Shown: positions 1 to 11,410, counted from the first letter of the stretch. The stretch: 64,000 nucleotides of DNA from Toxorhynchites rutilus septentrionalis (GCF_029784135.1 NC_073746.1:305366665-305430664), one strand, 5' to 3'. Numbers and translations are program-made. The notes: a model not told the origin generated them from the letters alone.

Positions 1-1245
1 GTGTCGTTGTAAGCGCGTAGTTCTAGTTGTATTCATTGTATCGAGTCATACTATAGCTTGTTGGAAAGGTATTGCGCGCTATAATCTAGTCGTTGACAGT
101 GTTTTGTTTGGTTAAGTCGTTCGTGAGATATAGTGTCGCAAATATGGAGCAAAATAAAGAGAAAATTCGACATATTTTACAGTATTACTATGACAAAGGC
201 AAAAATGCATCTCAAGCTGCCAATAAAATTTGTGCAGTTTATGGACCCGATACAGTTTCCATTTCCACCGCACAACGATGGTTTCAACGTTTTCGTTCTG
301 GTGTAGAGGTCGTCGAAGATGCGCCACGCTCCGGAAGGCCTGTCGTCGAAAATTGCGACAAAATCGCTGAATTAGCCGAGAAAGACCGGCATAGTAGCAG
401 CCGTAGTATCGGCCAAGAGCTGGGGATAAGTCATCAAACCGTTATTAACCATTTGAAGAAGCTTGGATTCACAAAGAACCTCGATGTATGGGTGCCACAC
501 ACGATGACGCAAAAAAACATCTTTGACCGTATCGACGCATGTGAATCGCTGCTGAATCGCAACAAAATCGACCCGTTTCTGAAGCGGATGGTGACTGGCG
601 ATGAAAAGTGGGTCACTTACGACAACGTGAAACGCAAACGGTCGTGGTCGAAGCCCGCTGAACCGGCTCAGACGGTGGCCAAGCCCTCATTAACGGCCAG
701 GAAGGTTCTGCTGTGTGTTTGGTGGGATTGTCAACGAATAATCTATTATGAGCTGCTTCCCTATGGCCAAACGCTCAATTCGGACCTGTACTGCCAACAA
801 CTGGACCGCTTGAAGGTAGCACTCATGAGGAAGAGGCCATCTTTGATAAACAGAGGCCGCATTGTCTTCCATCAGGAAAACGCCAGGCCACACACTTTGG
901 TGACGCGCCAGAAGCCTCGGGATGGCTCGGATGGGAGGTTCTTTTGCATCCGCCGTATAGTCCGGACCTTGCACCAAGTGACTACCACCTGGTTTTGTCC
1001 ATGGCGAACGAGCTAGGTAGTCAGAAGTTAGCCACAAAAGAGGCCTGTGAAAATTGGCTATCCGAGTTTTTTGCCAATAAGGAAGCGAGCTTCTATAACA
1101 GGGGTATTATGAAGTTGGCATCTCGTTGGGAACAAGTCATCGAACAAAACGGCGCATATTTGACTTAAAACAGATGATTGTAACTAATTTTATGAACAAA
1201 TGAAAATTCAAAAAAAAATACCGCAGGACTTTTTTGACAGCCTAA
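1..1245 (+). mobile_element. mariner transposon copy 1, 5' end outside window
   Basis: Base 1 aligns with base 11580 of the second copy (11543-12816), so about 37 bp including the left terminal inverted repeat lie outside the window. The right inverted repeat ends in GACAGCCTAA at 1245 and is followed by TA (1246-1247), the target duplication expected of Tc1/mariner elements. The transposase frame inside is broken. The two copies differ by scattered substitutions and small indels, for example around 70-95, so they are separate insertions and not a recent duplication. Confidence 0.92.
144..1168 (+). pseudogene. mariner transposase (DD34D), frameshifted copy 1
   Basis: Cut-and-paste transposase of the mariner family. 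The start chosen is the ATG at 144 (MEQNKEK), because the second copy shares it and the 17 residues upstream do not look like transposase. The product begins with an N-terminal helix-turn-helix region (about residues 1-110), then the WVPH linker motif (117-120) and the first catalytic Asp in GDEKW (D153). The second catalytic Asp is replaced by Glu (FHQENARPH, residue 245). Small indels near 895-925 shift the frame, and the C-terminal part with YSPDLAPSD and the tail ending NGAYLT continues at 944-1168 in another frame. The copy is therefore inactive for two independent reasons. Confidence 0.9.
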
Positions 1246-1330
1246 TATTTTGAAAATAAGAATTCATTTTTTTCAAACCGTATTTCTTTCAAGTTTTAAA
1301 AAAAACTAAATGAAAAGCTCTTGAAATTTA

Positions 1331-1815
1331 CACAAAGTCGTCCATACATCGGAAGACTTTTACAGGGAAAAAGTTTTTCTAATAACAACTGCTTTCTTTC
1401 TTTGTTTCCTGTTTTCTTTGAAAAAATACATCTAATCCTAATTTTGTTTAAATTCAAGATAGCGATACAGAGTATTCGACAAAGTTTTAGATCTTGTTTA
1501 AATATAAACTTTTGTCGAAGACGTCAACTTTCTATCTTTTCTAGTTTCTGGAATATATGGTATTTTTGTATGGAGACTGCTAGAAAAATAATGTTTTACT
1601 CGTACATGTTGTGTTCTGTAAATTCTCGCGTTTGACTAGTTTTTCACAGGATTATAAATAGAAAAAAGTTTGCATAACATGTAAATATAATTTATACATA
1701 AAAGTGTTGCGAACTAAACATTTATAGTATTTTTTCAAAGCAAACATGAAGAAGTTGTTGCTGGAAAATCTCTTTCCCTGTAAAAGTGCCCATCTTCCGA
1801 TGTTTAGGTGACTTG
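1331..1815. repeat. MITE-like element with imperfect ~60-bp inverted ends
   Basis: The left arm (1331-1392) and the right arm (1752-1815) are inverted copies sharing CATCGGAAG and ACTTTTACAGGGAAA, with a 6-bp indel between those blocks. A third, single arm-like stretch occurs at 7947-7977. The interior is AT-rich and has no plausible gene. I could not define target duplications, so the outer limits are approximate. Confidence 0.6.
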
Positions 1816-2491
1816 TTGGAAATTATGAGGGCTATTCATATCTATTTTTTTCAAAATTTGTGAAAAAAAATAGAGAAAAGTGAATTTTAATTTTCAAAAT
1901 ATTTTATTTTCAATGAAATTTTTCTTTAAAAATTTGTTAGATATTTTTTAATAGAATCTTTAATAATTTCCTACATTTCATTTTTCAACTAAAGTTTTTT
2001 TCGGGTGAAAAATTTATCGAAATTAGCAGTTTTTTTTTCAAAAATCTTAACTCAAAAACTATAAGAGCTATAAAATTTTAGGTTAATAACGAAGGGCTAT
2101 TATTTTTTTTGCTTTTTTGAGAAATTTAAATAAACACATTTTTGATAAAAATTAATTTCAATTTTCAATCAGTGCCATTAAAAAACACATTCGGTTCAAA
2201 TAATTTCCTACATTTCATCCTTTGACCAGAATTTTTTAGGTATCAAAGTTTTTTAGTCATGAATTTTTTGTAAAAAATTAAAAGTTTTTGTAAAAAAGAA
2301 GAAAGTAGATCGCATTAGCATAGAATGATATTTGATGTTTCGCAAGACAAATGAATGCGACAAATATAACTTCCAAAAGAAGTATTAGATCAATCAAAAA
2401 GAGCGCTTCCGGATGCTGGTCAGAATCATCCTCTTTGTTACGATCAGTTTGAGTTGTTACTTACTCCACTTTTATAGAATAACCCCATAAC
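1816..2491. other. AT-rich spacer, no gene seen
   Basis: Poly-A/T-rich sequence with short motifs that resemble decayed MITE interior. No open frame has recognisable protein similarity. Confidence 0.6.
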
Positions 2492-2496
2492 ATAAC

Positions 2497-2776
2497 TGTG
2501 TGGAGGGTGAATGTGATCCTTCTATTACATCCAATGTATTTCGCTCGCAATGTGTTGTCTTCCCTTTTATGGGCACCGTGCCTATGCGACGCATCCCTGC
2601 CGCCCATACTTCGCCCACTTTGCGGTTTGCTCCAACCCTGCATCTTCCAACCGAATTACGCAGCACCAGCTCTCGTCCTTCCGCATTCTGTCAGCGGTGA
2701 GGGCATAACGTGTGCTCCGCGGAAAAGCATAAAGCATCTCCGAAACGGCTGGTTTTTTGGTGGCTAATATCGCACA
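2497..2776 (+). repeat. 5' LTR (280 bp)
   Basis: It matches 4527-4807 along its whole length with few substitutions, for example GGGCACC versus AGGTACC near 2573, so the insertion is not brand new. It has the TG...CA ends normal for LTRs. Confidence 0.93.
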
Positions 2777-2777
2777 T

Positions 2778-2795
2778 TGGCGATCCTGCCAGGAG
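2778..2795 (+). other. Primer-binding site, probably tRNA-Arg
   Basis: TGGCGATCCTGCCAGGAG begins one base after the 5' LTR. It starts with the TGG that pairs with the CCA tail of a tRNA. The rest looks complementary to the 3' end of an insect tRNA-Arg, from memory of the Drosophila ACG isoacceptor; this should be checked against mosquito tRNAs. Confidence 0.75.
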
Positions 2796-2934
2796 CTGGA
2801 ATTTTCCGACAGTACGGCTACTTGTGTTCATCGCAGCTAATTAACCGTTTTGCCGATTATTTTAGTGTGGTGTGGAGTGAAAACACAAAAAAATCGAAGA
2901 AAACAAATACGTGAAAGTGAGGAAAAAACATGGC

Positions 2935-3285
2935 TGTCGTCCCATCATTGTGATTTTTATGTTATCGCCGGTGGCTGGAAAGATGGTTGAACACGAGAGT
3001 TGTTGTAGAATGAAGGGAAAATGTGTAGTGATGTACATGTTTTGTTTGAAACGCTGTACATTGTTGATGGAACGGATCGGAATCGTATTCATTAAAAGTG
3101 TCATTGTGATTTTTGTGTTATAGCCGGTAGAAAATATGGAAATATGGTTGAACACGAGTATTTTTTTTCTCACATTTTGTTGATTTGTTGAATGAGGGGA
3201 AAATGTGTAGTGATGTACATTTTTGTTTGAAATGTGTAGTGATGCACATTGTTGATGGAACGGATCGTAATCGTGTTAATTAAAA
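2935..3285 (+). repeat. Diverged tandem duplication, ~160-190 bp
   Basis: The block at about 2947-3101 (GTGATTTTTATGTTATCGCC, GGTTGAACACGAG, AAAATGTGTAGTGATGTACA, TTGTTGATGGAACGGATCG) is repeated at about 3108-3280 in the same order with indels. It is internal to the LTR element. Its last segment, AACGGATCGTGACGAC, merges into the 35-bp array that follows and may have seeded it. Confidence 0.8.
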
Positions 3286-3965
3286 ACGGATCGTGACGAC
3301 CGCGATTGGTATTATTAACAGCGGATCGCGACGACCGCGCCTGGTGTTATAAGAAGCGGATCGCGACGACCGCGCTAGGTATAAATAAAAGCGGATCGTG
3401 ACGACCGCGCTTGGTGTTATTAAAAGCGGATCGCGACGACCGCGCTTGATGCTATAAAAAGCGGATCGTGACGACCGCGCTTGGTGTTATTAAAAGCGGA
3501 TCGCGACGACCGCGCTAGGTATAAATAAAAGCGGATCGTGACGACCGCGCTTGGTGTTATTAAAAGCGGATCGCGACGACCGCGCTTGGTGTTATTAAAA
3601 GCGGATCGTGACGACCGCGCTTGGTGTTATTAAAAGCGGATCGCGACGACCGCACTAGGTATAATTAAAAGCGGATCGTGACGACCGCGATTGGTGTTAT
3701 TAAAAGCGGATCGCGACGACCGCGCTTGGTGCTATAAAAAGCGGATCGTGACGACCGCGCTTGTAGCGGATCGAGACGACCGCTTTGAATATTTGTAGCG
3801 GATCGAGACGACCGCGCTTTGAGTGTTTTTAGTGAATCGATACGACTGCGTTTTTATTCAATTAGCGGACCGCGATGGTTAGAACGAATTATAGCGGATT
3901 CAGACGATCGCGTTTGATAGATGTGGTAATTATATACGATGGTGGATCGAGGTCATCACGCGAAA
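3280..3965 (+). repeat. CpG-rich 35-bp tandem array inside the LTR element
   Basis: About 16 good units of roughly 35 bp, each with a core GCGGATCGYGACGACCGCG joined by TTGGTGTTATTAAAA-like spacers, then about four decaying units to 3965. From unit 3 to unit 14 the variable base alternates strictly between GATCGCGACG and GATCGTGACG, so the working repeat is a 70-bp dimer. The core has a short dyad, GCGG...CCGC. The CpG density is far above the surrounding DNA. Confidence 0.93.
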
Positions 3966-4136
3966 AACTCAATGGATTTTGAAAATATTTTGAGAGAGCG
4001 AGTTTGGTTAACCAGTATGACGAAAGATGCAGAGGAATAGATGAAGTCTTTCACTTTTGCACAATCACCAGAAAACTGCATGAACCGGTGAAAAAAAATC
4101 ATGATCACAGTGTCTGCAAATGGAATAAACTTCCGG

Positions 4137-4450
4137 GAGGAATTGAACGCGGCAGTTCATGCATATAACGCTGTTGCGCATTCCGTTAAAAGTATACGCC
4201 AGAGGTAACGGGAATTCAGATGAGTATTCCCTGATTTGCTGTGAAAAAAATAACTTTAGATGATAACTCGCTCGACCCTAGGGATCGGAACCCAGAAACC
4301 GATGCAAAGGCTCGAAAAGATGCAAGGCGGAGAGCTCGCCAATATCGTTTTGAATTAGGGGAGACAGTCGTTGTAGAACGTCAGACTTGTGCGATCACGA
4401 TTCGACCCTCGTAAGTATACTGTGACGGAAGAACGGAATGACATGGCACA
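4137..4450 (+). pseudogene. Degenerate gypsy-type integrase C-terminal region
   Basis: The frame at 4137-4193 reads EELNAAVHAYNAVAHSV, which resembles the end of the retroviral-type integrase core where an ayN...H-S motif is followed by TPeev. The frame then shifts; TPEVTGIQM follows at about 4195. At 4301-4411 the frame DAKARKDARRRARQYRFELG continues to GETVVVERQ, matching the K/R-rich stretch and GD-x-V motif after the integrase core of gypsy elements. Another shift gives KYTVTEERND at 4413. No catalytic DDE residues remain. Family assignment is from these motifs only. Confidence 0.6.
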
Positions 4451-4512
4451 CATATTTGATCATGTATTCGACCACATAATTAACTATTTATCCCTGGGTT
4501 TCGTTTTTTTTT

Positions 4513-4526
4513 CGGAAGAGGGGTGA
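4513..4526 (+). other. Polypurine tract
   Basis: CGGAAGAGGGGTGA lies directly before the 3' LTR, the position of the plus-strand primer in LTR retrotransposons. Confidence 0.75.
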
Positions 4527-4807
4527 TGTGTGGAGGGTGAATGTGATCCTTCTATTACATCCAATGTATTTCGCTCGCAATGTGTTGTCTTCCCTTTTAT
4601 AGGTACCGTGCCTATGCGACGCAGCCCTGCCGCCCATACTTCGCCCACTTTGCGGTTTGCTCCAACCCTGCATCGTCCAACCGAATCACGCAGCACCAGC
4701 TCTCGTCCTTCGGCATTCTGTCAGCGGTGAAGGCAAGACGTGTGCTCCGCGGACAAAGCATAAAGCATCTCCGAAATGGCAGGTTTTTTGGTGGCTAAAA
4801 TCGCACA
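4527..4807 (+). repeat. 3' LTR (281 bp)
   Basis: Same ends and sequence as the 5' LTR, followed by the target duplication ATAAC at 4808-4812. Confidence 0.93.
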
Positions 4808-5038
4808 ATAACGATTGCAGTGTTTGAATATATTCTAAATTTTCAATTCGTTAATCATAACAAAATGAAAAAGAATACATTCTGTCAAATATATAACGGG
4901 AATTCGTGTTTTTAAAGAAAATACTTTAATTATCAAATGAATTTATGACATTATCGCCTTCAAAATATTGCCCTTTAGAAGCAATGCACTTTTTCCAATA
5001 AACAATTCAGAAGCATTTTTTACACAGCCTTTCCTTGT

Positions 5039-5290
5039 CAAACCGATATAGTGGTTCTCAGATTTCCACGAAAAGTGGTAGTTTTGTTCTTTATCGCAAA
5101 ATATTAGACCCGTATTATTTTATTTTTTTAAGTAGAACTACGTCTCTAATTTCTATATAGGGGGGTCACTCTACGAAAAATGTAACGTTTATTAAGAGTT
5201 TTCAAATGCATATTACGCAGAATCATTCTTACGATATATGTTATAATATTACCATTAGACGGCTAATTTATCCAGCTTTTTTTTTCGCCT
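5039..5290. repeat. Fragments of two MITE families joined end to end
   Basis: 5039-5130 matches one arm of the foldback family seen complete at 32244-33018 (CAAACCGATATAGTGGTTCT). At 5131 it passes directly into the left end of the GACGTAG-palindrome family (GTAGAACTACGTC, GGGGGGTCACTCTACG). The latter block is also present at 27184-27330 and, inverted, at 33118-33258. The rest of 4813-5665 shows nothing else I can name. Confidence 0.75.
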
Positions 5291-6255
5291 GAAACACAGT
5301 GGAAATAATAAAACAAGGGAGCAATTCAACAAATAAAAAAGGTATGTTTTGCGAACGGACGCAAAGGTAAATCATGTATTATGCATTCTTTCATTCATGA
5401 TGGTCCCATGATGTTGTATGAAACACAAAATTGTGTGCAATAATTCGTTCTATGTTGAAGTAATCAGATGCAAGATATCATGCACCACTCAAATTTCGTT
5501 CAAGATTTCATTAAAGCAACGAGGAAAGTGTCACTCATACAGCTACTGCTCCCGATGCCTAAGAATAAGACTAATAATACGAATAAGAAAATGGAAAGAA
5601 ATCACAATACCATAGCTATCCATTAAAAATAAAGCAGCTTCATATTCAATGTAATCAATGACAAAATTTTTTGACGTAGAACTACGTCTTTCATTAAGGG
5701 TGCCAAATTAGAAAACAGGTCACGTTTTTATGAAATAAAGTTAACGTTAATAACTATTTTTGCTGCGAATGGATTTTGGTGATTTCCAAACTAAAGGAAT
5801 CGGAAATTCCGTAAGATTTGTTTAATGTGCTAAACATTGGAATCCCTTGGTTTGTAAATGGTTAAAATTCATGAAAACATTAAGCGTTACCATTTTCCCA
5901 TACATTTGTTCTATCCATTTGTGTGCTTTCCCGAACAGAGCTGTCAATAACGAGCAACTTATCGACGACCAACGGAGGGGAAATCGTAGGATTCAAAGTC
6001 TCCGTGAGCAAAGGAAAAGTAGAAGAATGAAGGGGAATACTTGTCTAGAGTATAAACAGTGGATCTCGCTGAGACAAACTTTCATTCGGCATCGGACTGT
6101 TGAGCAATCCAGTTCACTTTGCTTTCGCTGCGCCAGCGGTAATCCAACTTGGATATCGTCGTTTGGTTTTTCTGTTTCTGTTTTTCTGTTTTTCGCGTTA
6201 TTCGTATCGTGTGTTTTTTTCCGCGTCATAAATTGGACGCTTCGCGTAGTGTGTG

Positions 6256-6600
6256 ATGAGTAAGAAGAAGAGGAATGCAGGCTCGAGCCCTGCAAAAAAC
6301 GAACGCATTGTCAGGGGCAATAAAATTTCGAGGCAAGCGTCATCTAATGATGCACGCGATGTTGGTGCAGCGAAAAGCGCTCGCACTGAACCGAGTCCTC
6401 GCGAGTGGAACACCGCATCGAATAACAGCGGAGTAGGCGATTACGGCGCGTCGGTCGAACATGTAAATGTCGTTACCCAGGCAGCAACCAAAATCAAGCT
6501 CCCCCCGCTGGTGGTGAAGGCGATCTTGACAAACTCATTAGCGAATTCGCATTGATGGGTGTTACAGCAGAATACAAGCTGTGTGGCATAATTCAGTCTT
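6256..6600 (+). pseudogene. LINE ORF1 (gag-like) N-terminal fragment, probably Jockey-type
   Basis: The ATG at 6256 opens a lysine/serine-rich frame (MSKKKRNAGSSPAKNER) that runs into KIKLPPLVVKAI, resembling the conserved start of the ORF1 core in Jockey-like non-LTR elements. A frameshift near 6520 moves the continuation, LDKLISEFALMGVTAEYKLCGI, to another frame, after which similarity fades. No zinc knuckles follow, so this is only the N-terminal part. A TATA-like TATAAAC at 6051 and TCATTC at 6082 lie upstream at core-promoter spacing and may be part of the original 5' UTR. The clade assignment is tentative. Confidence 0.5.
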
Positions 6601-6761
6601 TTTTTCCAAGCAGTTGACATAGTTTGTTTTCCGTCATCATAAGGGCTTCGTTGGTGCCTTTGAGAATGCATCAATGCATTAAACTGACGTTATGGCGAAG
6701 CAAACGTTAAAGTTGTGCACCGAAAAATTATTTGGGGAATACTAAGCATCTTTAATGTCTT

Positions 6762-7100
6762 ACTGGAATGTTATAAGTTATTTGGGTTCGCGTGCCAGTC
6801 ACAAAACAGCCTTCAACTAGGATTGCATTTGCGCTAATCTTGATCATAATGAAGCATTGCTACTACTACTACTCGAAAAGGTTGTTATTAACAAACAGAG
6901 TTTATTTCACTTGTTTAGTCACCAAGAAAGTGAATGACGTTCTGGAATTTTGTATGTGATTAGGTTTCGCTTGTCAGTAGCAAAACTTCCTCCACTAAGG
7001 GTGACAGGTGCGCTTCTCTCAAGCATGAGAAAGTAATGCAACTTTTTTCGGGGCCAGTAATATTAACAGAAGCGTTTCTTTTGAGAATAGCGCAAAATGA
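6762..7100 (+). repeat. Diverged ~180-bp tandem duplication
   Basis: The block beginning TGGAATGTTATAAGTTATTT (6762) is echoed by CTGGAATTTTGTATGTGATT (6943). The order of shared motifs is the same: GTGCCAGTCACAAAAC / TTGTCAGTAGCAAAAC, CAACTAGG / CCACTAAG, and AATGAAGCATTGCT / AAAGTAATGCAACT. Confidence 0.6.
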
Positions 7101-7679
7101 TGAGAAGTGTTTATATTCCTAGTAGTCAAGCCACCAATGTATGGCTCTGTATGCATGCTATGGCGAACGCTTGTTTGGCGCTTGGTTTACGTTGTACGAA
7201 CAATGCCTAGAGGTGCGATTCCTTTGAGGCAATACTGAATAACATGTAGCATGATATTTGATACTTGCAAGTGTTGTCATTGTTGTTGTTTCCATGCGGT
7301 GCCAAAGATATATTGATGTAATTATGAGATGTGGAATAATGGTGCTGGTGCAACATGTATATAATCGAGTCTATTTCAATTGCGAAAAAGGCCACCGGAT
7401 TAGCGTTCGAGGTAAGAAATAAATTGCGACATACGATCAGCTAGTATATTGTTTTGCGAGGGCATGGATGAATCATCAATCAATTCTACAGTCAACTGAT
7501 TCTACAATGAAAAATCCATTTCAGAGATTATTCTACTAAGCAGTTGTTTCTAAAATTTCACAACATCATAGAATAATATCCGAAGGTATGAACAAGCGAC
7601 TTATATAAAATAACAGTGTAGTTCTACGTCAACAATGCGGTCGTATCTTGGACACAACCTCCTATAATTTTTTGTGTGA

Positions 7680-8945
7680 TTTTTTTTACGCGACTTTTTT
7701 CACGCGATTTGCTCGAAATTACACGATTTTTTTTGCGCACACGCATCTATCGCGTAAAAAAAAAATTCCAGTGTATATTTTACAAAAAATTCTTGCTCAG
7801 AGACTATAAGACCAAAAAAAAGATCAAATAATCGAATCTAGGAAAATGATTAAAATTTCATTTAAAAAATCAGAAAAAAATTTAAAAAAACGGGGGAAAT
7901 AAATATTTTTGGGATTAAAATTATTTTTCATAACCTATAATTTTGGACTTTTACAGAGAGAAAGTTTTTCAAACAAGAATTTGTGATGCAGCCGACAAAT
8001 TCACTTCATTCATTAATCACCATCAAAAGGCCATGCGTTCTCCATCAACTCAAATAATATCACTTTTGGCGTCTCCATCTTTTAACTTCATCCATACGCC
8101 TCACTAATTTGCACCACTCCCATAACATTGCATCTTGACATCGGATGAGTTAAAATGCAGCCGAAAAAAAGGACGTAAAAAATGTACCATTTGGACTCCA
8201 ACCCGTCATTCGCTTCGCCGGCAGCGGAAAGCACTGTATAATGTGGACAGGAAAAAAACTCCTCCGACCTGCAATTTTCCACCTCAACCAAACGACCACT
8301 GGAAGTACGTTTCGTCATTTCATCTCTGAGGAACTGGCCGACGTTGCCCACACGAGTGGTGTTGGCAAACATCAACACTCCATCTGTAAGTGGCGCAGAG
8401 TGCAATTAGGACGTAATTAAAACGTTGCTTTGCAGTAACATTTTTTTTTGTGGAAGTGTTGTGAAGTTATTAGCGCCGAAAATGTTATCTACTCCATTAA
8501 TGAGAATTAGGACTTAGATGGAGTCCGAAAGCTGCACACTAGGTGCTCTGCCGATGTACCTACTGGGCTAGATTATTTGCAGTTTGGTGGTTTGTTATGC
8601 TCAGTTATGATCGTTCTAAAGCAACCGATGACGCTGATTGCCTCTTGAACGGTGGATTAGATGTTGTTTTTCAACTTATATTTAATTGCGTCACGTAGCA
8701 AGATGAATAAGATGAGTGATAATTGAAAACATTAGAATCTTCGTGTCAAAATTGATTTACATAGTTTATTTTATCAAGGAGGTATAAGAGGCTGATTCAG
8801 TAGATTTTCAGGAAGAATTTTATTTATATATTCTTCCATATACGCTTGCTACAAGTGGAAGGAAATGGAAATAATATTCATTGTTCAGTTTTTTTATTCC
8901 AAAATTTAGCATTTCAATTCGCTATTCACATGCCAAAACCGAATT
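7680..8945. other. No gene recognised; low-complexity then GC-richer spacer
   Basis: 7680-7960 is low complexity, with repeated ACGCGA/CACGCGATTT words and long A/T runs, ending in a single MITE-arm-like stretch at 7947-7977. 8040-8560 is GC-richer and unique within the window, with only short open frames that resemble nothing I know. It may be host intron or intergenic DNA. Confidence 0.5.
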
Positions 8946-8950
8946 TTACT

Positions 8951-8994
<44 letters not shown>
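8951..8994. repeat. (TA)n microsatellite
   Basis: About 21 uninterrupted TA dinucleotides. Confidence 0.97.
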
Positions 8995-8995
<1 letters not shown>

Positions 8996-10744
8996 ATTTT
9001 CTCAATCCTGATTCTTATACTAGAATAGAAATTACTGTGAATTTAAATCTTCATGGTTGTTTTAGAACAGATTTCCATACACTTTATTTTGTTTATTGCG
9101 GCATTTCTGCTCTCAACTCAAGTTGCAGAATGAAGGAAACGGGAATACCCACCAACGGAAGCGATTCGTTATTTTATTGCCAGGTAATTCTTCCCAAGGG
9201 CACCTATTATTTTATTGCATCTGCCAAACATATGTTCCCTCCGATCATCGTATAAACCAATGCTTGGTAGCTGCTCGATAAAATTCCTGCCCCAGAAACA
9301 GCAGTTTATGCGGTGCTATTCGCACATTGACGGGAGCGATAACTTCGAAATCGGAAGAATGATAACTCCTGTGAGACGCCTCCCGAAAACACGAGAAAAT
9401 TTACCAGAAATAATATTTTTACGAGTGTCCGTTATAACCTCCCAGGGGTTCAGGTGAGTGAACTATTACGTGGAGAGATTGTATACATGATAGTGAGGAG
9501 ATGAAGCGTATAATTGATTTGCTTGTTACAGTGCAATTCATGTCTTCGTTGCAAATCTCTGTAGTGCTGAATAATGTAGTGTATATTTGTTAAATATCAC
9601 ACTTTATTTTTCTACATGGTCCAAGCAACAACAGCAGAGTCGGCTTCACATTGCCCTCAAGACGTAAATTAATAATGTACTCTTTCTTGGCCATTTACCA
9701 GAATGCACAGTTGGTCCCAGGAGGTATTACTGCAGATAAGAACGACGAAGATAACTAAATTAATGAGATCCATCGCGGTAGAAAACATTTGCAATTAATT
9801 CATGGCAGCAAGAGAGCATCCTTTGTCACCATTTATCTCTAGAGAACTAAGATTAGAACCGATTCGGCGAAAGATGTTCATCGGGAGAAGTGCCTTCGTT
9901 TTCATGAGAGTTGTAAATATATTAGATACTGGACTATTAAAGAGTGACATTCATTAGAGTGAAATGAGTATCAACAGCCCATACTTGGACTCACATTTAA
10001 ATATTCTCTCACATTGAAATATTCTCAGAGATTGTCTTCTTAATCCCCGCGAAATAAGGTCAATAAAATTGCGAACCTCGGGCAAATGTTCCCAGAAGCA
10101 CTTTAATTATTTCCATTCAATTCGAGAAAGATTCTGTGATAGAAACGGAGGTGGTGGACACTTATTTGGGGTTTCTTCCTTGTGGCAATAACTTAATTTC
10201 TGTGAGAGATAGTACCTTTCGGTTTCCCCTTTCCCAACTTCGGGCAGAAGCTGGACTAAGGATGACTAACAGACGCTTCTGAATGAAACGAGAGACATTA
10301 TTTTTCGCGAGAAGGAATGCTGTCGAAATAAATGAATTATTGCTTCAGCAAAGGCGAGTTTTACTATTCTTCTCATCATCCAAATAACGATGTTTTGCCA
10401 TACAGAACTTATTCGCAGAACTTTTGGGCGATGGCAGAGTCGTACCCCAAACTGTCTAATACTTCTGGATGATTCATATTTCGCAGAAAATTTCCTACGT
10501 TTTGAGTAAATCTCACAGAATATACAAATGAACATGCATCTTATAAGAGAACAAACTATTCTTGCTCAAACGAACACACGCTACAGTGTTCACATGGACG
10601 ATTTCTTCTGCATTCGGGAAAAAATAATAAACTATAATAGAATGAATAATATAAACAATAGAGAATATTAGAATAAGGGACAGCTGATGTTTTTGATCTG
10701 ACTTTTTCAATGAGGCAACTCTCAAGTAGACCGTTGATCATTGC
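8995..10744. other. Unique-looking spacer, no gene recognised
   Basis: Short open frames on both strands show no motif or coding character I can identify. I see no repeat arms or tandem structure in this stretch. Confidence 0.45.
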
Positions 10745-10970
10745 AGAAAAATAATCTGCCAGTAATTGAAAATTACATTCAAGCGAAAGAGTTTATTTTA
10801 ATGTTTTCTATTCATATAATAATGCGATCAATTGCACTTCATTTTGTGATTTTTTAATCAAATGCAATTAACAGGAAAGTTTCTGAATATTTTTTTGAAT
10901 ATTTTCGTATCCAATATTATATGCATAAAACCTTGTGCCTCCAACGTAACGCTCTCGTTTTCCCCCAAAG
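10745..10970. repeat. Dispersed repeat shared with the 28.6-29.6 kb element
   Basis: AATCTGCCAG, AAAGAGTTTATTTTAATG, CAATTAACAG and CATAAAACCTTGTGCCTCCA appear here in the same order as at 29329-29563. The region is therefore a partial copy of that MITE-family interior and right side. Confidence 0.8.
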
Positions 10971-11153
10971 TCCCCCAAATATTCATTTATTCATCCATTT
11001 AGAATTGATTCAGATGCAACTAAAAACAAATGACAATACTTATGCTATAGCAATAAAAGAGTAATATGAGAGAGCGAAACAAGAGATACATTGCAAATAA
11101 GCACGCATTAACCTTTTTCGCTTCGCATACACGGCTCCAGTCGCGAAAAGAAT

Positions 11154-11410
11154 ATAGGATAGGATAGGATAGGATAGGATAGGATAGGATAGGATAGGAT
11201 AGGATAGGATAGGATAGGATAGGATAGGATAGGATAGGATAGGATAGGATAGGATAGGATAGGATAGGATAGGATAGGATAGGATAGGATAGGATAGGAT
11301 AGGATAGGATAGGATAGGATAGGATAGGATAGGATAGGATAGGATAGGATAGGATAGGATAGGATAGGATAGGATAGGATAGGATAGGATAGGATAGGAT
11401 AGGATAGGAT
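11154..11410. repeat. (ATAGG)n pentanucleotide array
   Basis: About 51 perfect pentamers with no visible interruption. The minus-strand open frame across it, made of SYPIL repeats, is a consequence of the repeat and not a gene. Confidence 0.98.

Larger units (their letters stand above)
2497..4807 (+). mobile_element. Non-autonomous Ty3/gypsy-type LTR retrotransposon
   Basis: Two near-identical LTRs (2497-2776 and 4527-4807) start with TGTGTGGAGG and end with CGCACA. They are flanked by the same 5-bp target duplication, ATAAC, at 2492-2496 and 4808-4812. A primer-binding site follows the left LTR, and a purine-rich tract precedes the right LTR. The 1750-bp interior has no gag, protease or reverse transcriptase. 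It holds a 190-bp duplication, a long CpG-rich 35-bp array and only the broken C-terminal end of an integrase. The element is best read as an internally deleted gypsy-type copy that would need another element's proteins to move. Confidence 0.92.
5666..7640. mobile_element. Possible long member of the GACGTAG-palindrome MITE family
   Basis: The left end at 5669-5690 (TTTTTTGACGTAGAACTACG) and an inverted end at 7617-7632 (GTAGTTCTACGTCAA) share the GTAGAACTAC variant, so they could be the two ends of one element. Inside are a LINE ORF1 remnant (6256-6600) and a diverged 180-bp duplication (6762-7100). No target duplication was identified, and the two ends may belong to separate copies. Confidence 0.4.

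Noticed and set aside
2461..2767. Short frames of 60-89 codons around 2461-2767 and 4484-4798
   Set aside because: They fall in the two LTRs and duplicate each other for that reason.
3280..3965. CRISPR-like array of ~19-bp conserved cores and ~16-bp spacers
   Set aside because: The spacers are not unique but repeat with the core, and the array lies within an LTR retrotransposon of a eukaryote; it is a minisatellite.
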